Positions 8,973-17,793 of a DNA stretch of 56,628 nucleotides are shown piece by piece. A program made the translations under genes and the position numbers. The notes beneath the pieces are model-generated. The model was not told the DNA's origin. It saw only the letters and a program-made list of their open reading frames with translations, and did no database searches. The DNA comes from Thioalkalivibrio sp. (GTDB taxonomy: Bacteria; Pseudomonadota; Gammaproteobacteria; Ectothiorhodospirales; Ectothiorhodospiraceae): the NCBI RefSeq assembly GCF_007692535.1, contig NZ_REBW01000075.1:1-56628 (forward strand), in the 5' to 3' direction. How positions within the stretch are numbered: position 1 is the first letter of the stretch; each line of letters starts with the position of its first letter.

Positions 8973-9755
8973 TCAGGTTCGCACCCCCACGCCGCGGTTC
9001 AGCAGATTCAATGCGAAGACGTACAGGCCGACGATGAAAGCGATGATGATGGCGTAGGAAACCCATAGCGACAGGTCGGTTGTGCCCAGCAGCCCGTAGC
9101 GGAAGGTGTTCACCATGTACAGGATGGGATTCAGTTTCGAGACGTCCTGCCAGAACCCGGGCAGCAGGGAGACCGAGTAGAACACGCCGCCCAGATACGT
9201 AAGGGGAGTGAGAACGAAGGTGGGCATGATCGAAATGTCGTCGAAGCTGCGGGCGAAGACCCCGTTGATCAGGCCGGCAAGGGCAAACACGATCGACGTC
9301 ATCACGACGACCGACAATGTCACCGGGATACTGTGGACGCTGAGCGGGCTGAAGAACAGGGAGACCAGCGTCACGGCCACCCCGACCGTGAGACCACGGG
9401 CGACGCCGCCCCCTACGAAACCGAGGATGATCAGGCTGTTGGGTACCGGCGAGACCAGCAATTCCTCGATGTGCCGCTGGAACTTGGAACTGAAGAACGA
9501 GGACACGACGTTTGCGTAGCTGTTGGTGATCACCGCCAGCATGATCAGGCCGGGCACGATGAAGTCCATGTACCGGTAGCCGTCCATCTCGCCGATCCGG
9601 GATCCGATCAGCCCGCCGAAGATGATGAAGTACAGCGCCATGGTCACCACCGGCGGGAGGACGGTCTGCACCCAGATGCGCGCAAAGCGCAGCACTTCCT
9701 TGGTCACGATGGTGCGCAGCGCCGTCCAATGCTCGTGCAGATGCAGCGGCGTCAT
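8973..9755 (-). CDS. ABC-2 type exporter permease (YadH-like)
   Basis: A 260-aa integral membrane protein with about six hydrophobic segments, starting with VLPPVVTMALYFIIFGGLIG, and the ABC-2 signature region near LTPLTYLGGVFYSVSLLPGFW. Length and sequence fit YadH/NodJ-type permeases (about 256 aa in E. coli). The start codon overlaps the stop of the ATPase gene by 4 bases (ATGA), so the two are translationally coupled and form one exporter. Substrate is not known for this subfamily. Confidence 0.92.
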   Translation of the reverse strand: MTPLHLHEHWTALRTIVTKEVLRFARIWVQTVLPPVVTMALYFIIFGGLIGSRIGEMDGYRYMDFIVPGLIMLAVITNSYANVVSSFFSSKFQRHIEELLVSPVPNSLIILGFVGGGVARGLTVGVAVTLVSLFFSPLSVHSIPVTLSVVVMTSIVFALAGLINGVFARSFDDISIMPTFVLTPLTYLGGVFYSVSLLPGFWQDVSKLNPILYMVNTFRYGLLGTTDLSLWVSYAIIIAFIVGLYVFALNLLNRGVGVRT

Positions 9756-10702
9756 TGGGAGGTCTGCATGTCGCGGCCGCGGGTCTTCGGCGCCTGGGTC
9801 ATACGGATGAAGAGTTCCTCCAGGCGATTGGTCTTGTTGCGCATGCTCTGAACCTGAATCTTTTCCTTGTCAAGGAGATGGAACAATGTATTCAGGCTTT
9901 CTCCCCTGTGGATGTCGGCCTCGACCGTCAGTTCGTCGATGCCGCGGAGCACGATGCTGTCGTGCACCGGCAGCTGCTGCACCGGTGCGAGCAGGTCCAG
10001 CACCACGGTTTCGGTATCCAGCTTGGTCAGCAGGCTCTTCATCGTCGTGTTCTCGACGATCCGGCCGCGATCGATGATGGCGATGTTCCGGCAAAGCCGC
10101 TCGGCCTCCTCGAGATAGTGGGTGGTCAGGATGATGCTGCGGCCATCGCAGTTGATGTTGCGCAGGAAGTCCCACATCGAGCGCCTGAGTTCGATGTCGA
10201 CCCCTGCGGTGGGTTCATCCAGGATCAGCAGCCGCGGTTCGTGCACCAGCGCGCGGGCGATCATCAGCCGCCGCTTCATTCCGCCGGAGAGCGTTCGCGC
10301 CATGTCCTTGCGCTTGTCCCAGAGCCCGAGTTCGCCGAGGTAGTGTTGGGCGCGCCGCCAGGCCTCGCGGCGCGGAATACCGTAGTAACCGGCCTGGTTG
10401 ACGACGATTTCGCCCACGGGCTCGAAGGTGTTGAAGTTGAACTCCTGCGGGACCAGGCCGATGCTGCGCTTGACCTCCTGCAGGTCCCGGTCCAGGTCGT
10501 GTCCGAACACGCGCACGCTGCCCGAGGTCTTGTTGATCAGCGACGTCACGATGCCGATGGTGGTCGACTTGCCCGCGCCGTTCGGTCCCAGCAGGGCGAA
10601 GAAGCTTCCCGGTGCGACCGTCAGGTCGATGCCCTTCAGGGCCTCGAAACCGTTACGGTAGGTCTTGTGCAGGCCTCGAATCTCCAGCGCTGCGGTCATC
10701 AT
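9752..10702 (-). CDS. ABC exporter ATP-binding protein (YadG-like)
   Basis: About 316 aa. The nucleotide-binding domain has Walker A LLGPNGAGKSTT, Q-loop LVPQEFNFN, signature LSGGMKRRLMIARAL and Walker B LLILDEPTAGVD followed by the switch histidine in LTTHYLEEAE. A C-terminal tail of about 85 residues is typical of the drug/YadG-type ATPases. The start is taken at the tandem ATGs (10697-10702), which have AAGGAC-like purines upstream; the open frame continues 38 codons further without a homologous extension. It powers the permease encoded directly downstream. It diverges from the aminopeptidase gene across a 128-bp gap. Confidence 0.93.
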   Translation of the reverse strand: MMTAALEIRGLHKTYRNGFEALKGIDLTVAPGSFFALLGPNGAGKSTTIGIVTSLINKTSGSVRVFGHDLDRDLQEVKRSIGLVPQEFNFNTFEPVGEIVVNQAGYYGIPRREAWRRAQHYLGELGLWDKRKDMARTLSGGMKRRLMIARALVHEPRLLILDEPTAGVDIELRRSMWDFLRNINCDGRSIILTTHYLEEAERLCRNIAIIDRGRIVENTTMKSLLTKLDTETVVLDLLAPVQQLPVHDSIVLRGIDELTVEADIHRGESLNTLFHLLDKEKIQVQSMRNKTNRLEELFIRMTQAPKTRGRDMQTSQ

Positions 10703-10830
10703 GCCTTGGTCCTTGTCCTTTTCCTGGGCGATCCCAGTGTGGCGCATGACGGTATCATGACAGCCGTGCTTCGCGACTGGAAATGACGCACCGGCGCATT
10801 GAATCCATCCCGACACCCGGAGGAACTCCC

Positions 10831-12210
10831 GTGGAATCCGTCTTCATCACCCATGCCGAGCTTGCCGTCCCGCTGATCCCGGTGACTCGAGAACGTCTGT
10901 CCGGCGCGCTGGACGCCCGTCCCGATCACTGGCGCAAATGGACGGAACAACACGGCTTCCAGGCCAGAGCCGGCAGCCTGCTGCGCATCCCCTCGGCAGA
11001 CGGCCTGACCGAGGCGGTGCTCGTTGGGTACGATCCGGACGCGCCGATCTGGATGCTGGCGCAGGCGGCACAGGTCCTGGAGCCGGGAGCGTATCGCCTC
11101 GGGGGCGAGCCCCTCGGTGCGGAGATGCAACTGCTCGCCGCGATCGGATGGGGGCTGGGGAGCTATCGCTTCGACCGCTACCGCAAGGTGCAAAAGGCAT
11201 CGCCGCAACTGATCTGGCCCGAGGGCATCGAGCGCGGCCGGGTTGAGGCCGTGGTGGGCGCCCATGCATTGGCACGGGACCTGATCAATACTCCGGCGGC
11301 GGACATGATGCCGCTTGATCTGGCGCAGGCGGCAGAGAAGCTGGCAGCGGAGTTCAGCGCTGATATCGAGGTGATCCACGACGCAGGGGAGATTGCGGCC
11401 GGCTATCCCTGCATCCATGCGGTAGGCGGCGCGAGCGTGTGCGGGCCGCGGGTGATCGAGTTGAACTGGGGCGAACCCGGACGCCCCCACGTGGTGCTGG
11501 CGGGCAAGGGTGTCTGTTTCGATTCCGGCGGGCTGAATCTCAAACCAGGCAACAGCATGCGCCTGATGAAGAAGGACATGGGTGGCGCCGCCATTGCGCT
11601 GGGGCTCGCCCGGCTCATCATGGCGCTCTCCCTGCCGATCCGCATCACCCTCCTGTTGGGCGCGGTGGAGAACGCCGTGGGCTCGCGCGCCTTCCGGCCC
11701 GGGGACGTATTGACCGCGCGCAACGGCAAGACCATCGAGATCGACAATACCGACGCCGAGGGTCGCCTGGTTCTTGCCGATCTGCTGGTGCGAGCGGGCG
11801 AGATCGAGCCCGATCTGTTGATCGACTTCGCCACGCTTACCGGAGCCGCGAGAGTGGCGGTGGGGACCGAGATCGCGGCATTCTTCTGCACCGAGCCGGA
11901 GTTCGCAGAGGCGCTCAGCGGGCACGCGGCACGCTGGGACGACCCGGTCTGGCCCCTGCCCTTGCATCGGACCTACCGACACTTGCTGGACAGCGACATC
12001 GCCGACATGGTCAACAGCAGTGCAAGCCGATTTGCCGGCGCGATCACAGCCGCCCTGTTTCTGCAGGAGTTCGCGCCCGCGAATGTTCCCTGGCTGCATT
12101 TCGACGTGATGGCCTGGAACACCCGGGCACGGCCCGGCCGGCCCAAGGGGGGCGAGGCCATGGCGCTGCGTACGCTGCTCGGATTCCTCGAATCGCGCTA
12201 CTCCGCTTGA
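10831..12210 (+). CDS. M17 (leucyl) aminopeptidase family protein
   Basis: About 459 aa, a cytoplasmic metallo-exopeptidase that removes N-terminal residues from peptides with two divalent metals. Visible signatures are GKGVCFDSGGLNLKPGNSM, the metal-binding lysine region RLMKKDMGGAA and the family hallmark NTDAEGR at residues 306-312. Length and the short N-terminal domain are closer to the PepB/short M17 group than to PepA (about 500 aa). Start: a GTG at 10831 has GGAGG 6-10 bases upstream; the ATG at 10783 in the same frame has no ribosome-binding site. It converges on the glutamate dehydrogenase gene. Confidence 0.92.
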   Translation: MESVFITHAELAVPLIPVTRERLSGALDARPDHWRKWTEQHGFQARAGSLLRIPSADGLTEAVLVGYDPDAPIWMLAQAAQVLEPGAYRLGGEPLGAEMQLLAAIGWGLGSYRFDRYRKVQKASPQLIWPEGIERGRVEAVVGAHALARDLINTPAADMMPLDLAQAAEKLAAEFSADIEVIHDAGEIAAGYPCIHAVGGASVCGPRVIELNWGEPGRPHVVLAGKGVCFDSGGLNLKPGNSMRLMKKDMGGAAIALGLARLIMALSLPIRITLLLGAVENAVGSRAFRPGDVLTARNGKTIEIDNTDAEGRLVLADLLVRAGEIEPDLLIDFATLTGAARVAVGTEIAAFFCTEPEFAEALSGHAARWDDPVWPLPLHRTYRHLLDSDIADMVNSSASRFAGAITAALFLQEFAPANVPWLHFDVMAWNTRARPGRPKGGEAMALRTLLGFLESRYSA

Positions 12211-12241
12211 TGAAGCCTTCTGCGGGACGGTTCTGGTTGGC

Positions 12242-13669
12242 TCAGAAGGAGGACAGATCCGAGCGCGCACGCATGACCTTGCGCAGGGCGATCAGGTAGG
12301 CGGCGGTGCGGTAATCCATCGGTACGTCATTGCCTTCGATCTCGCGGGTCTCGCGTATTTCCTGGAAGGCGAGGCGCATCGAATCGTCCAGTGCGGAGCG
12401 TACCAGGTCGATTTCCTGTGTGCCGCGTGTCAATGACTCGCGCAGCCAATCCGGTACCGAGCGGTTGGTCATCATCTCGATCGCGGAGATCACGTGCTGC
12501 CCGCGCGTCGCCTCGTGCCGCCGGTGCAGCCGTCCCAGGCGGATATGGCCGATGTTGCGGATCCATTCGAAATACGAAACCACCACGCCGCCGGCGTTGA
12601 CGAACACGTCCGGCAGGATGGTAATGCCGCGCGAGACGAGGATCCGGTCCGCCTCCCAGGTGCAGGGCCCGTTGGCCGCCTCGACCACCAGGCGCGCCTG
12701 GATCCGCTCGGCATTGCCGGCGTGGATGACCCCCTCCAACGCGGCGGGAATCAGCACGTCGCAGTCGGCCTCGAGCATGCGCGCGCCATCGCGCTCGAAA
12801 CCCACACCGGGGAAGCCTTCGACGCCCCCGGTTCGCTGCATGTAGTCGTGCACGGCCGCGACATCCAGGCCGGTCTCGTCGAACAGGGCTCCGTCCCGCT
12901 CGATGATCGCGACGATGCGCGGCGCGTCCTTTTGCTGCAGCAGCGATGCGAGGTGGTAGCCGACATTGCCCAGCCCCTGGATGACGATCCGCTGATCGCC
13001 GAGCTTCCCCTCAAGCCCGGCCTCGCGCACCGCGTCGGGCTCGCTGAAGAAGGCATCCAGGGCATATTTCACGCCGCGACCGGTGGCCTCGAGCCGTCCG
13101 GGAATACCACCCAGTTCGAGCGGCTTGCCGGTGACGCAGGCGATATGGTTCAGGTCCTCGGGGTGCAGATCCTTGTAACTGTCCAGGATCCAGGCCATCT
13201 CCCGCTGCGATGTACCCATGTCGGGGGCGGGCACGTTTTCGGCCGGGCTGATGTACCCCCGCCGGATCAGTTCCCGGGCGAACCGGCGGGTGATCCGCTC
13301 GAGGCTGGCCTCGTCATATTGGCGGGGATCGATCCTGAGTCCGCCCTTGGACCCGCCGAAGGGGACGTCGAGCAGGGCACACTTGTAGGTCATCAGTGCG
13401 GCCAGGGCCTCGGCATGGTCCTGGTCCATGTCGGGAGAAAAGCGCAGCCCTCCCTTGACCGGCAGGCGATGGGCGGAGTGGACGGCACGCCAACCGGTGA
13501 AGACCTCGATGCGGTCGCCCAAACGAATCGGGAAGCTGACCTGGACCACGGAGGAACAGGCCTTCAGCGCATCGGCGGTACCCTCCGGTACGTCCAGCAG
13601 CGACATGGCGTGTTCGACCATGCTTGCCACGCTGTCGCGAAATCCTTGGTGTGGAACCGGGTCCGGCAT
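12242..13669 (-). CDS. Glu/Leu/Phe/Val dehydrogenase (glutamate dehydrogenase)
   Basis: A 475-aa cytoplasmic amino-acid dehydrogenase, most likely interconverting glutamate and 2-oxoglutarate plus ammonium. The substrate domain holds PVKGGLRFSPDM (K72), LMTYKCALLDVPFGGSKGG (K96, catalytic K108) and the PAPDMGT aspartate. The Rossmann domain has IQGLGNVGYH and an acidic IIERDG following the second strand, which hints at NAD+ rather than NADP+ preference. It is preceded by sthA on the same strand with a 42-bp gap, so electrons from GDH could be rebalanced by the transhydrogenase made from the same transcript. Exact amino-acid specificity is not certain from sequence. Confidence 0.92.
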   Translation of the reverse strand: MPDPVPHQGFRDSVASMVEHAMSLLDVPEGTADALKACSSVVQVSFPIRLGDRIEVFTGWRAVHSAHRLPVKGGLRFSPDMDQDHAEALAALMTYKCALLDVPFGGSKGGLRIDPRQYDEASLERITRRFARELIRRGYISPAENVPAPDMGTSQREMAWILDSYKDLHPEDLNHIACVTGKPLELGGIPGRLEATGRGVKYALDAFFSEPDAVREAGLEGKLGDQRIVIQGLGNVGYHLASLLQQKDAPRIVAIIERDGALFDETGLDVAAVHDYMQRTGGVEGFPGVGFERDGARMLEADCDVLIPAALEGVIHAGNAERIQARLVVEAANGPCTWEADRILVSRGITILPDVFVNAGGVVVSYFEWIRNIGHIRLGRLHRRHEATRGQHVISAIEMMTNRSVPDWLRESLTRGTQEIDLVRSALDDSMRLAFQEIRETREIEGNDVPMDYRTAAYLIALRKVMRARSDLSSF

Positions 13670-13711
13670 GGGAATCCTCCTGGATCAGTCGAAACGATGG
13701 CACCCAACGGC

Positions 13712-15112
13712 TCAGAAGAGCCGGTTGAGCCCGTTCAGCGCAGCGATGCGGTAGGCCTCTGCCATGGTCGGGTAGTTGAAGGTCGTCTCGACGAAGTACT
13801 CGATCGTATTGGCCTTTCCGGGCTGGGCCATGATCGCCTGCCCGATATGGATGATCTCGGAGGCCTGTTCGCCGAAGCAATGGATGCCGAGGATTTCCAG
13901 GGTCTCCCGGTGGAACAGCAGTTTCAGCACACCCACGGTATGCCGGGTGATTTGTGCCCGGGCGATGCTCTTGAAATTCGCCTGGCCCACTTCATAGGGT
14001 ACCTTTCGGGCCGTCAGCTCGCGTTCGGTGCGGCCGATGGAACTGATCTCGGGGCTCGTGTAGATGCCGGTGGGAATGTCATCGATGAGGCGCCAGTCGG
14101 TCTCTCCATCCGCAATCAGCGTACCCACGAAGCGGCCCTGATCGTAGCTCGCGCTGGCCAATGCGGGTGCGCCGACCACGTCCCCAGCGGCGTAGATGTG
14201 CGGTAGCGAGGTCTGAAAGCGATCGTTCACCTCGATCTGACCGCGGTGGTTGACCGCAACCCCGATTTCCTCGAATCCCATTTCCTGCGTGTTCCCGGAA
14301 CGGCCATTCGCCCACAGGAGCACATCGCTGCGGAATTTCTTCCCCGATTGGCAGTGGAGGATCACTCCGTCGTCACGCGGCTCGACGCATTCGTATTCCT
14401 CGTTGTTCCGGATCACCGTACCCTGGTGACGGAGATGGTAGCCGAGCGCATCCGTGATCTCGTCGTCGAGAAAGGAGAGCAGTCGGTCACGGGTGTTGAC
14501 CAGGTTCGTTTTGATCCCCAGATTGCAGAAGATCGAGGCATATTCGCAGCCGATGACGCCGGCTCCGTAGATGGTGATCGAGGCAGGGGAGTGCCCCAGG
14601 CGTAGCACCGAGTCGCTGTCGAGGATTCGTGGATGGCTGAAATCGACGTCGTCCGGATGATAGGGCCGGGATCCGGTGGCCACCACGAAGTGGTTGGCGG
14701 TGAAGGTTCGGGTGGCTTCCCCATGGCTCAGCGCAACCGTCTGCGGGTCGGTGAAGCGGGCGTGCCCATGGAGGATGGGCACGTGGTTGCGGGTGTAGTG
14801 GCGGTTGCGGGTGCGCACCTGCTCGCTGATGACGTCGGCCGCGGATTCGAGCATCTCCGGATAACCCACCTGCGAGACGCCGAACAGGCGGCGCAGAACA
14901 GGGTCCCGGCGGTAATCGGCCACCAGCTGAACGCTGTGGCGCAGCGCCTTGGAGGGGATCGTGCCCCAGTGGGTGCAGCCGCCCCCGACGCTCGGGTGCG
15001 ACTCGACGATCGCCACGCGTCGCCCGGACTTCACCAGTTTCATGGCAGCACCTTCACCGGCGGGGCCGCTGCCGATCACGATGGCGTCGAAATGTTCGCG
15101 GGTCATGCTCAC
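13712..15112 (-). CDS. sthA: Soluble pyridine nucleotide transhydrogenase
   Basis: A 466-aa FAD enzyme that moves hydride between NADPH and NAD+ in the cytoplasm. N-terminal FAD site [16 protein letters not shown] and central NAD site [17 protein letters not shown] are clear. The active-site segment is [19 protein letters not shown]46 is kept but T51 replaces the second cysteine of lipoamide dehydrogenase, the known hallmark that separates SthA from disulfide reductases. Start: GTG at 15112 with GGAGG 5 bases upstream; an in-frame ATG follows two codons later. It lies upstream of the glutamate dehydrogenase gene and diverges from the membrane aminopropyltransferase-like gene. Confidence 0.95.
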   Translation of the reverse strand: MSMTREHFDAIVIGSGPAGEGAAMKLVKSGRRVAIVESHPSVGGGCTHWGTIPSKALRHSVQLVADYRRDPVLRRLFGVSQVGYPEMLESAADVISEQVRTRNRHYTRNHVPILHGHARFTDPQTVALSHGEATRTFTANHFVVATGSRPYHPDDVDFSHPRILDSDSVLRLGHSPASITIYGAGVIGCEYASIFCNLGIKTNLVNTRDRLLSFLDDEITDALGYHLRHQGTVIRNNEEYECVEPRDDGVILHCQSGKKFRSDVLLWANGRSGNTQEMGFEEIGVAVNHRGQIEVNDRFQTSLPHIYAAGDVVGAPALASASYDQGRFVGTLIADGETDWRLIDDIPTGIYTSPEISSIGRTERELTARKVPYEVGQANFKSIARAQITRHTVGVLKLLFHRETLEILGIHCFGEQASEIIHIGQAIMAQPGKANTIEYFVETTFNYPTMAEAYRIAALNGLNRLF

Positions 15113-15351
15113 AGCAACCTCCGGGCAGGCGTTTTGGTTCCGGGGTGCGCATCGTCAGCCATGGCAGCGCCTGCGAGGGGCGCACTCGGGAGATGCATCG
15201 CACCCGCGAAGGATACCGCGCCCATCCGGAGAAGGGGGGGCGGATGTGGGTGGGCACTAAGGGAGCCCGTCGGCCGCCGCAGTCACGCGTGGTGGCGGGA
15301 TGCCGGTACCTGAGCCATGCTCAAGAGGCTTCGACTCCACTCTCGGCGGCG

Positions 15352-17793
15352 ATGATGCGCAGATTCCCCGCGCCATTCTTCTCGGTCCTGATGCTGGGAA
15401 TGGTTTCCCAGATCGCGCAGGTGGTCTTGCTGCGCGAGTTGCTGATGGTGTTCCACGGCAACGAACTGTCGATCGGCATCATTCTCTCCGCATGGATGGC
15501 CTGGGTTGGTGTCGGAAGCGCCCTTGGGGCGGCCGTCGCCGAACGGACGGGGCGGGTGCTGGCCGTCCTGATGCTGAACGCGGCGGCTCTGTTGCCCCTG
15601 CTGGTGGGTACGGTTCTGCTCATCCGTGGCCTGCGGGGATTTTTCGACGTGGTGCCGGGGGCGTACCTGTCGCTGCCGGACATCTTCGTTGCCAGTTTTG
15701 CCGTGATGGCGCCGGCCTGCATCCTGATCGGGATGCAGTTCGTGCTGTTGGCCAAGCTCTGGCGGCAAAGCGACAGGGCCGAGGACACCTCCGGCGCCGG
15801 CAAGACCTACATCGGCGAAGCCGTGGGCAACATCTTCGGGGGGATCATCTTCACGCTGGTCATGGTGCATTACCTCAACTCGTTCCAGTCGGTGGTGCTT
15901 GCCGGCATGCTGATGGGGGCGGCGGTGTTGTGGACCGGGCGCAGGGTCGCGGGATTTACCGAGCAGGTACGGGGGCGGACCAGGGCCGTACTGACGGGCC
16001 TGTTGATCGCGGGCGGAGGCTCGCTCGTGTTTCTCGGTCAGGTCGACGACTGGGCCCATGGAATCCAGTGGGGGCATCTGGCCCCGGATCATGAACTCGT
16101 CGCGACGCACCAATCGAAATACGGAAACATTGCCATCGCGCGCCGCGAGGACCAGTTCAGCTTCTTTCGCAGTGGCCACCTGATGTTTGCCGCCGCAGGA
16201 CACGACACCGCGGTTCCCCATTTCGAGGAACAGGAGGCGGCGGTCTTCGCGCACTTCGCCATGACCCAGCACGTCGACCCGAAGAGCGTCCTCCTGATTG
16301 GCGGTGGCTTGCGTGGCACCTTGGATGCCATCATCAGACACCCGGTCGACCGGGTCGACTACGTGGAACTGGATGAGGTGTTGACCAAGGCCGCCCGGGC
16401 CCATGTCTCGGAGGCCACGTTGGCGGCGTTGCGGGAACCGCGTGTACGGCTCGTTCACGCCGACGGACGCGTCTTCGTCAAGGAAGCGGATCAACACTAC
16501 GACATGGTGATCGTGGATGTTCCCGATCCCGCCACCGCGGTCTTGAACCGCTATTACACCCGGGAGTTTTTCGAACAGGTACGCAGGTTGCTCAATCCCG
16601 ACGGCGTATTCGTCATCGGCGCCGTTTCCACGGCGGGACTGCGCGGAACGGCCGTCGCCAATCGCAACGCGACCATCCAACATACGCTGGGCAGCGTCTT
16701 TGCCACGGTACTGCCGGTGGGCGAGCACTTCCTGATCTATTTCGCCTCCGATGCCGCGGATCAGATCTCCGCCGATCCTGCGTTGCTGCAACGGCGCTAT
16801 CTGGCGCGTGGCGTCGACACCGAGGCCTTTTCCCGCCACCACTTCCACCTCCTGCTGGAGGAATCGCAGTTGCGCCGGGTGAACTGGATTCTTCGCAACC
16901 ACGGGCGCACCGCAGACGCGCACCTCGCGGCACCTCCGTCAGCCCCGTTCCGGGTCGCTTCCGTTGCCCAGCAACAGGCGGGCGAGGGGGACCTGCCGCC
17001 GGTCAACGCCCGGTTTTTCATCAATTCCGATTTCAAGCCCATCGGGTACTTCTACACGCTGATGTTCTGGGGCGACCTGACTCGGGCGGGTCACGCCGAG
17101 ACCCTGAAGCGGTTGTTGCACGTCGAGCGATGGTGGATTCTTCCGGCAGTCGCCCTTGTCATCGCCCTGTCGCTTTTCCTTCGGATTCTGGGAGGCATCC
17201 GGCGCACGCGCCCGGACCGGCATTTTGCAGTGGTTTTTGCCGTTTTCACCACCGGTCTTTCCACCATGGCGCTGCAGATTGCGCTCCTGTTCTCGTTTCA
17301 GAGCATTTACGGCTTCATCTACGAAATGGTGGGCCTGATCGTTGCCATCTTCATGGCCGGCCTGGCGCTGGGTACGGCGCTGACCAACCGGTTCGTGAAG
17401 GACAAGGCCAACACGGACATCCTCGCCGGGGTCCAACTTTCGATTGCCATTCTTGCCGGCTTGATCGCCGTCGTGCTTCCCCACTCGGCGGCCATGGATT
17501 CGGCGACGATGGTGTTCCTGCTGTTTTCGCTGCTGACCTTTGTTTCAGGCTTGCTGAACGGCCTGGATTTTCCATTGGCGGCCGAGGCGTTCAGATCCAT
17601 GAATCGTCGCGCGGAGAAATCGGCGGGCATGGTGTACGGCGTGGAGTTGCTCGGGGCCTGTGTTGGGGCCGCCTTGGCAAGTGCCATTGTCGCGCCTATC
17701 ATTGGAATTGTGGCCTGTTGCCTTCTGGCGGCAACGGTCAACGCGACGGCGTTTGCAGTACTGATGGTATCCAGGAGGCCCCATGTACAGTAA
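15352..17793 (+). CDS. Polytopic membrane protein with embedded spermidine synthase-like domain
   Basis: About 813 aa. Around seven hydrophobic helices (residues 8-228), a soluble domain (about 230-590), then about seven more helices. The two membrane halves share a motif pattern (SQIAQVVLLRELLMVFHGNE versus TMALQIALLFSFQSIYGFIYE), typical of fused MFS-like/spermidine synthase proteins. The soluble domain has the Rossmann strand VLLIGGGLRGTLDAI near residue 312, an acidic YVELDE and VDVPDP with D389 and D392. True aminopropyltransferases have GGGDGG and a YHE-type substrate motif; here these are GGGLRG and FEEQEAAVF, so spermidine synthesis is doubtful. No clear ribosome-binding site defines the start; ATGs at 15352 and 15355 precede the first helix. 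The 3' end overlaps the next radical SAM gene by 11 bp, so the two products are probably made together. Confidence 0.85.
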   Translation: MMRRFPAPFFSVLMLGMVSQIAQVVLLRELLMVFHGNELSIGIILSAWMAWVGVGSALGAAVAERTGRVLAVLMLNAAALLPLLVGTVLLIRGLRGFFDVVPGAYLSLPDIFVASFAVMAPACILIGMQFVLLAKLWRQSDRAEDTSGAGKTYIGEAVGNIFGGIIFTLVMVHYLNSFQSVVLAGMLMGAAVLWTGRRVAGFTEQVRGRTRAVLTGLLIAGGGSLVFLGQVDDWAHGIQWGHLAPDHELVATHQSKYGNIAIARREDQFSFFRSGHLMFAAAGHDTAVPHFEEQEAAVFAHFAMTQHVDPKSVLLIGGGLRGTLDAIIRHPVDRVDYVELDEVLTKAARAHVSEATLAALREPRVRLVHADGRVFVKEADQHYDMVIVDVPDPATAVLNRYYTREFFEQVRRLLNPDGVFVIGAVSTAGLRGTAVANRNATIQHTLGSVFATVLPVGEHFLIYFASDAADQISADPALLQRRYLARGVDTEAFSRHHFHLLLEESQLRRVNWILRNHGRTADAHLAAPPSAPFRVASVAQQQAGEGDLPPVNARFFINSDFKPIGYFYTLMFWGDLTRAGHAETLKRLLHVERWWILPAVALVIALSLFLRILGGIRRTRPDRHFAVVFAVFTTGLSTMALQIALLFSFQSIYGFIYEMVGLIVAIFMAGLALGTALTNRFVKDKANTDILAGVQLSIAILAGLIAVVLPHSAAMDSATMVFLLFSLLTFVSGLLNGLDFPLAAEAFRSMNRRAEKSAGMVYGVELLGACVGAALASAIVAPIIGIVACCLLAATVNATAFAVLMVSRRPHVQ

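Noticed and set aside
10831-12210. Long minus-strand frame opposite the aminopeptidase gene (and similar long frames opposite gltB, clpA and acnA)
   Set aside because: Typical antisense frames of high-GC genes; no family motifs, unlike the plus- or minus-strand products that show full domain signatures.
13712-15112. Lipoamide dehydrogenase
   Set aside because: The second redox cysteine is threonine (T51) and the [10 protein letters not shown] segment matches soluble transhydrogenase.
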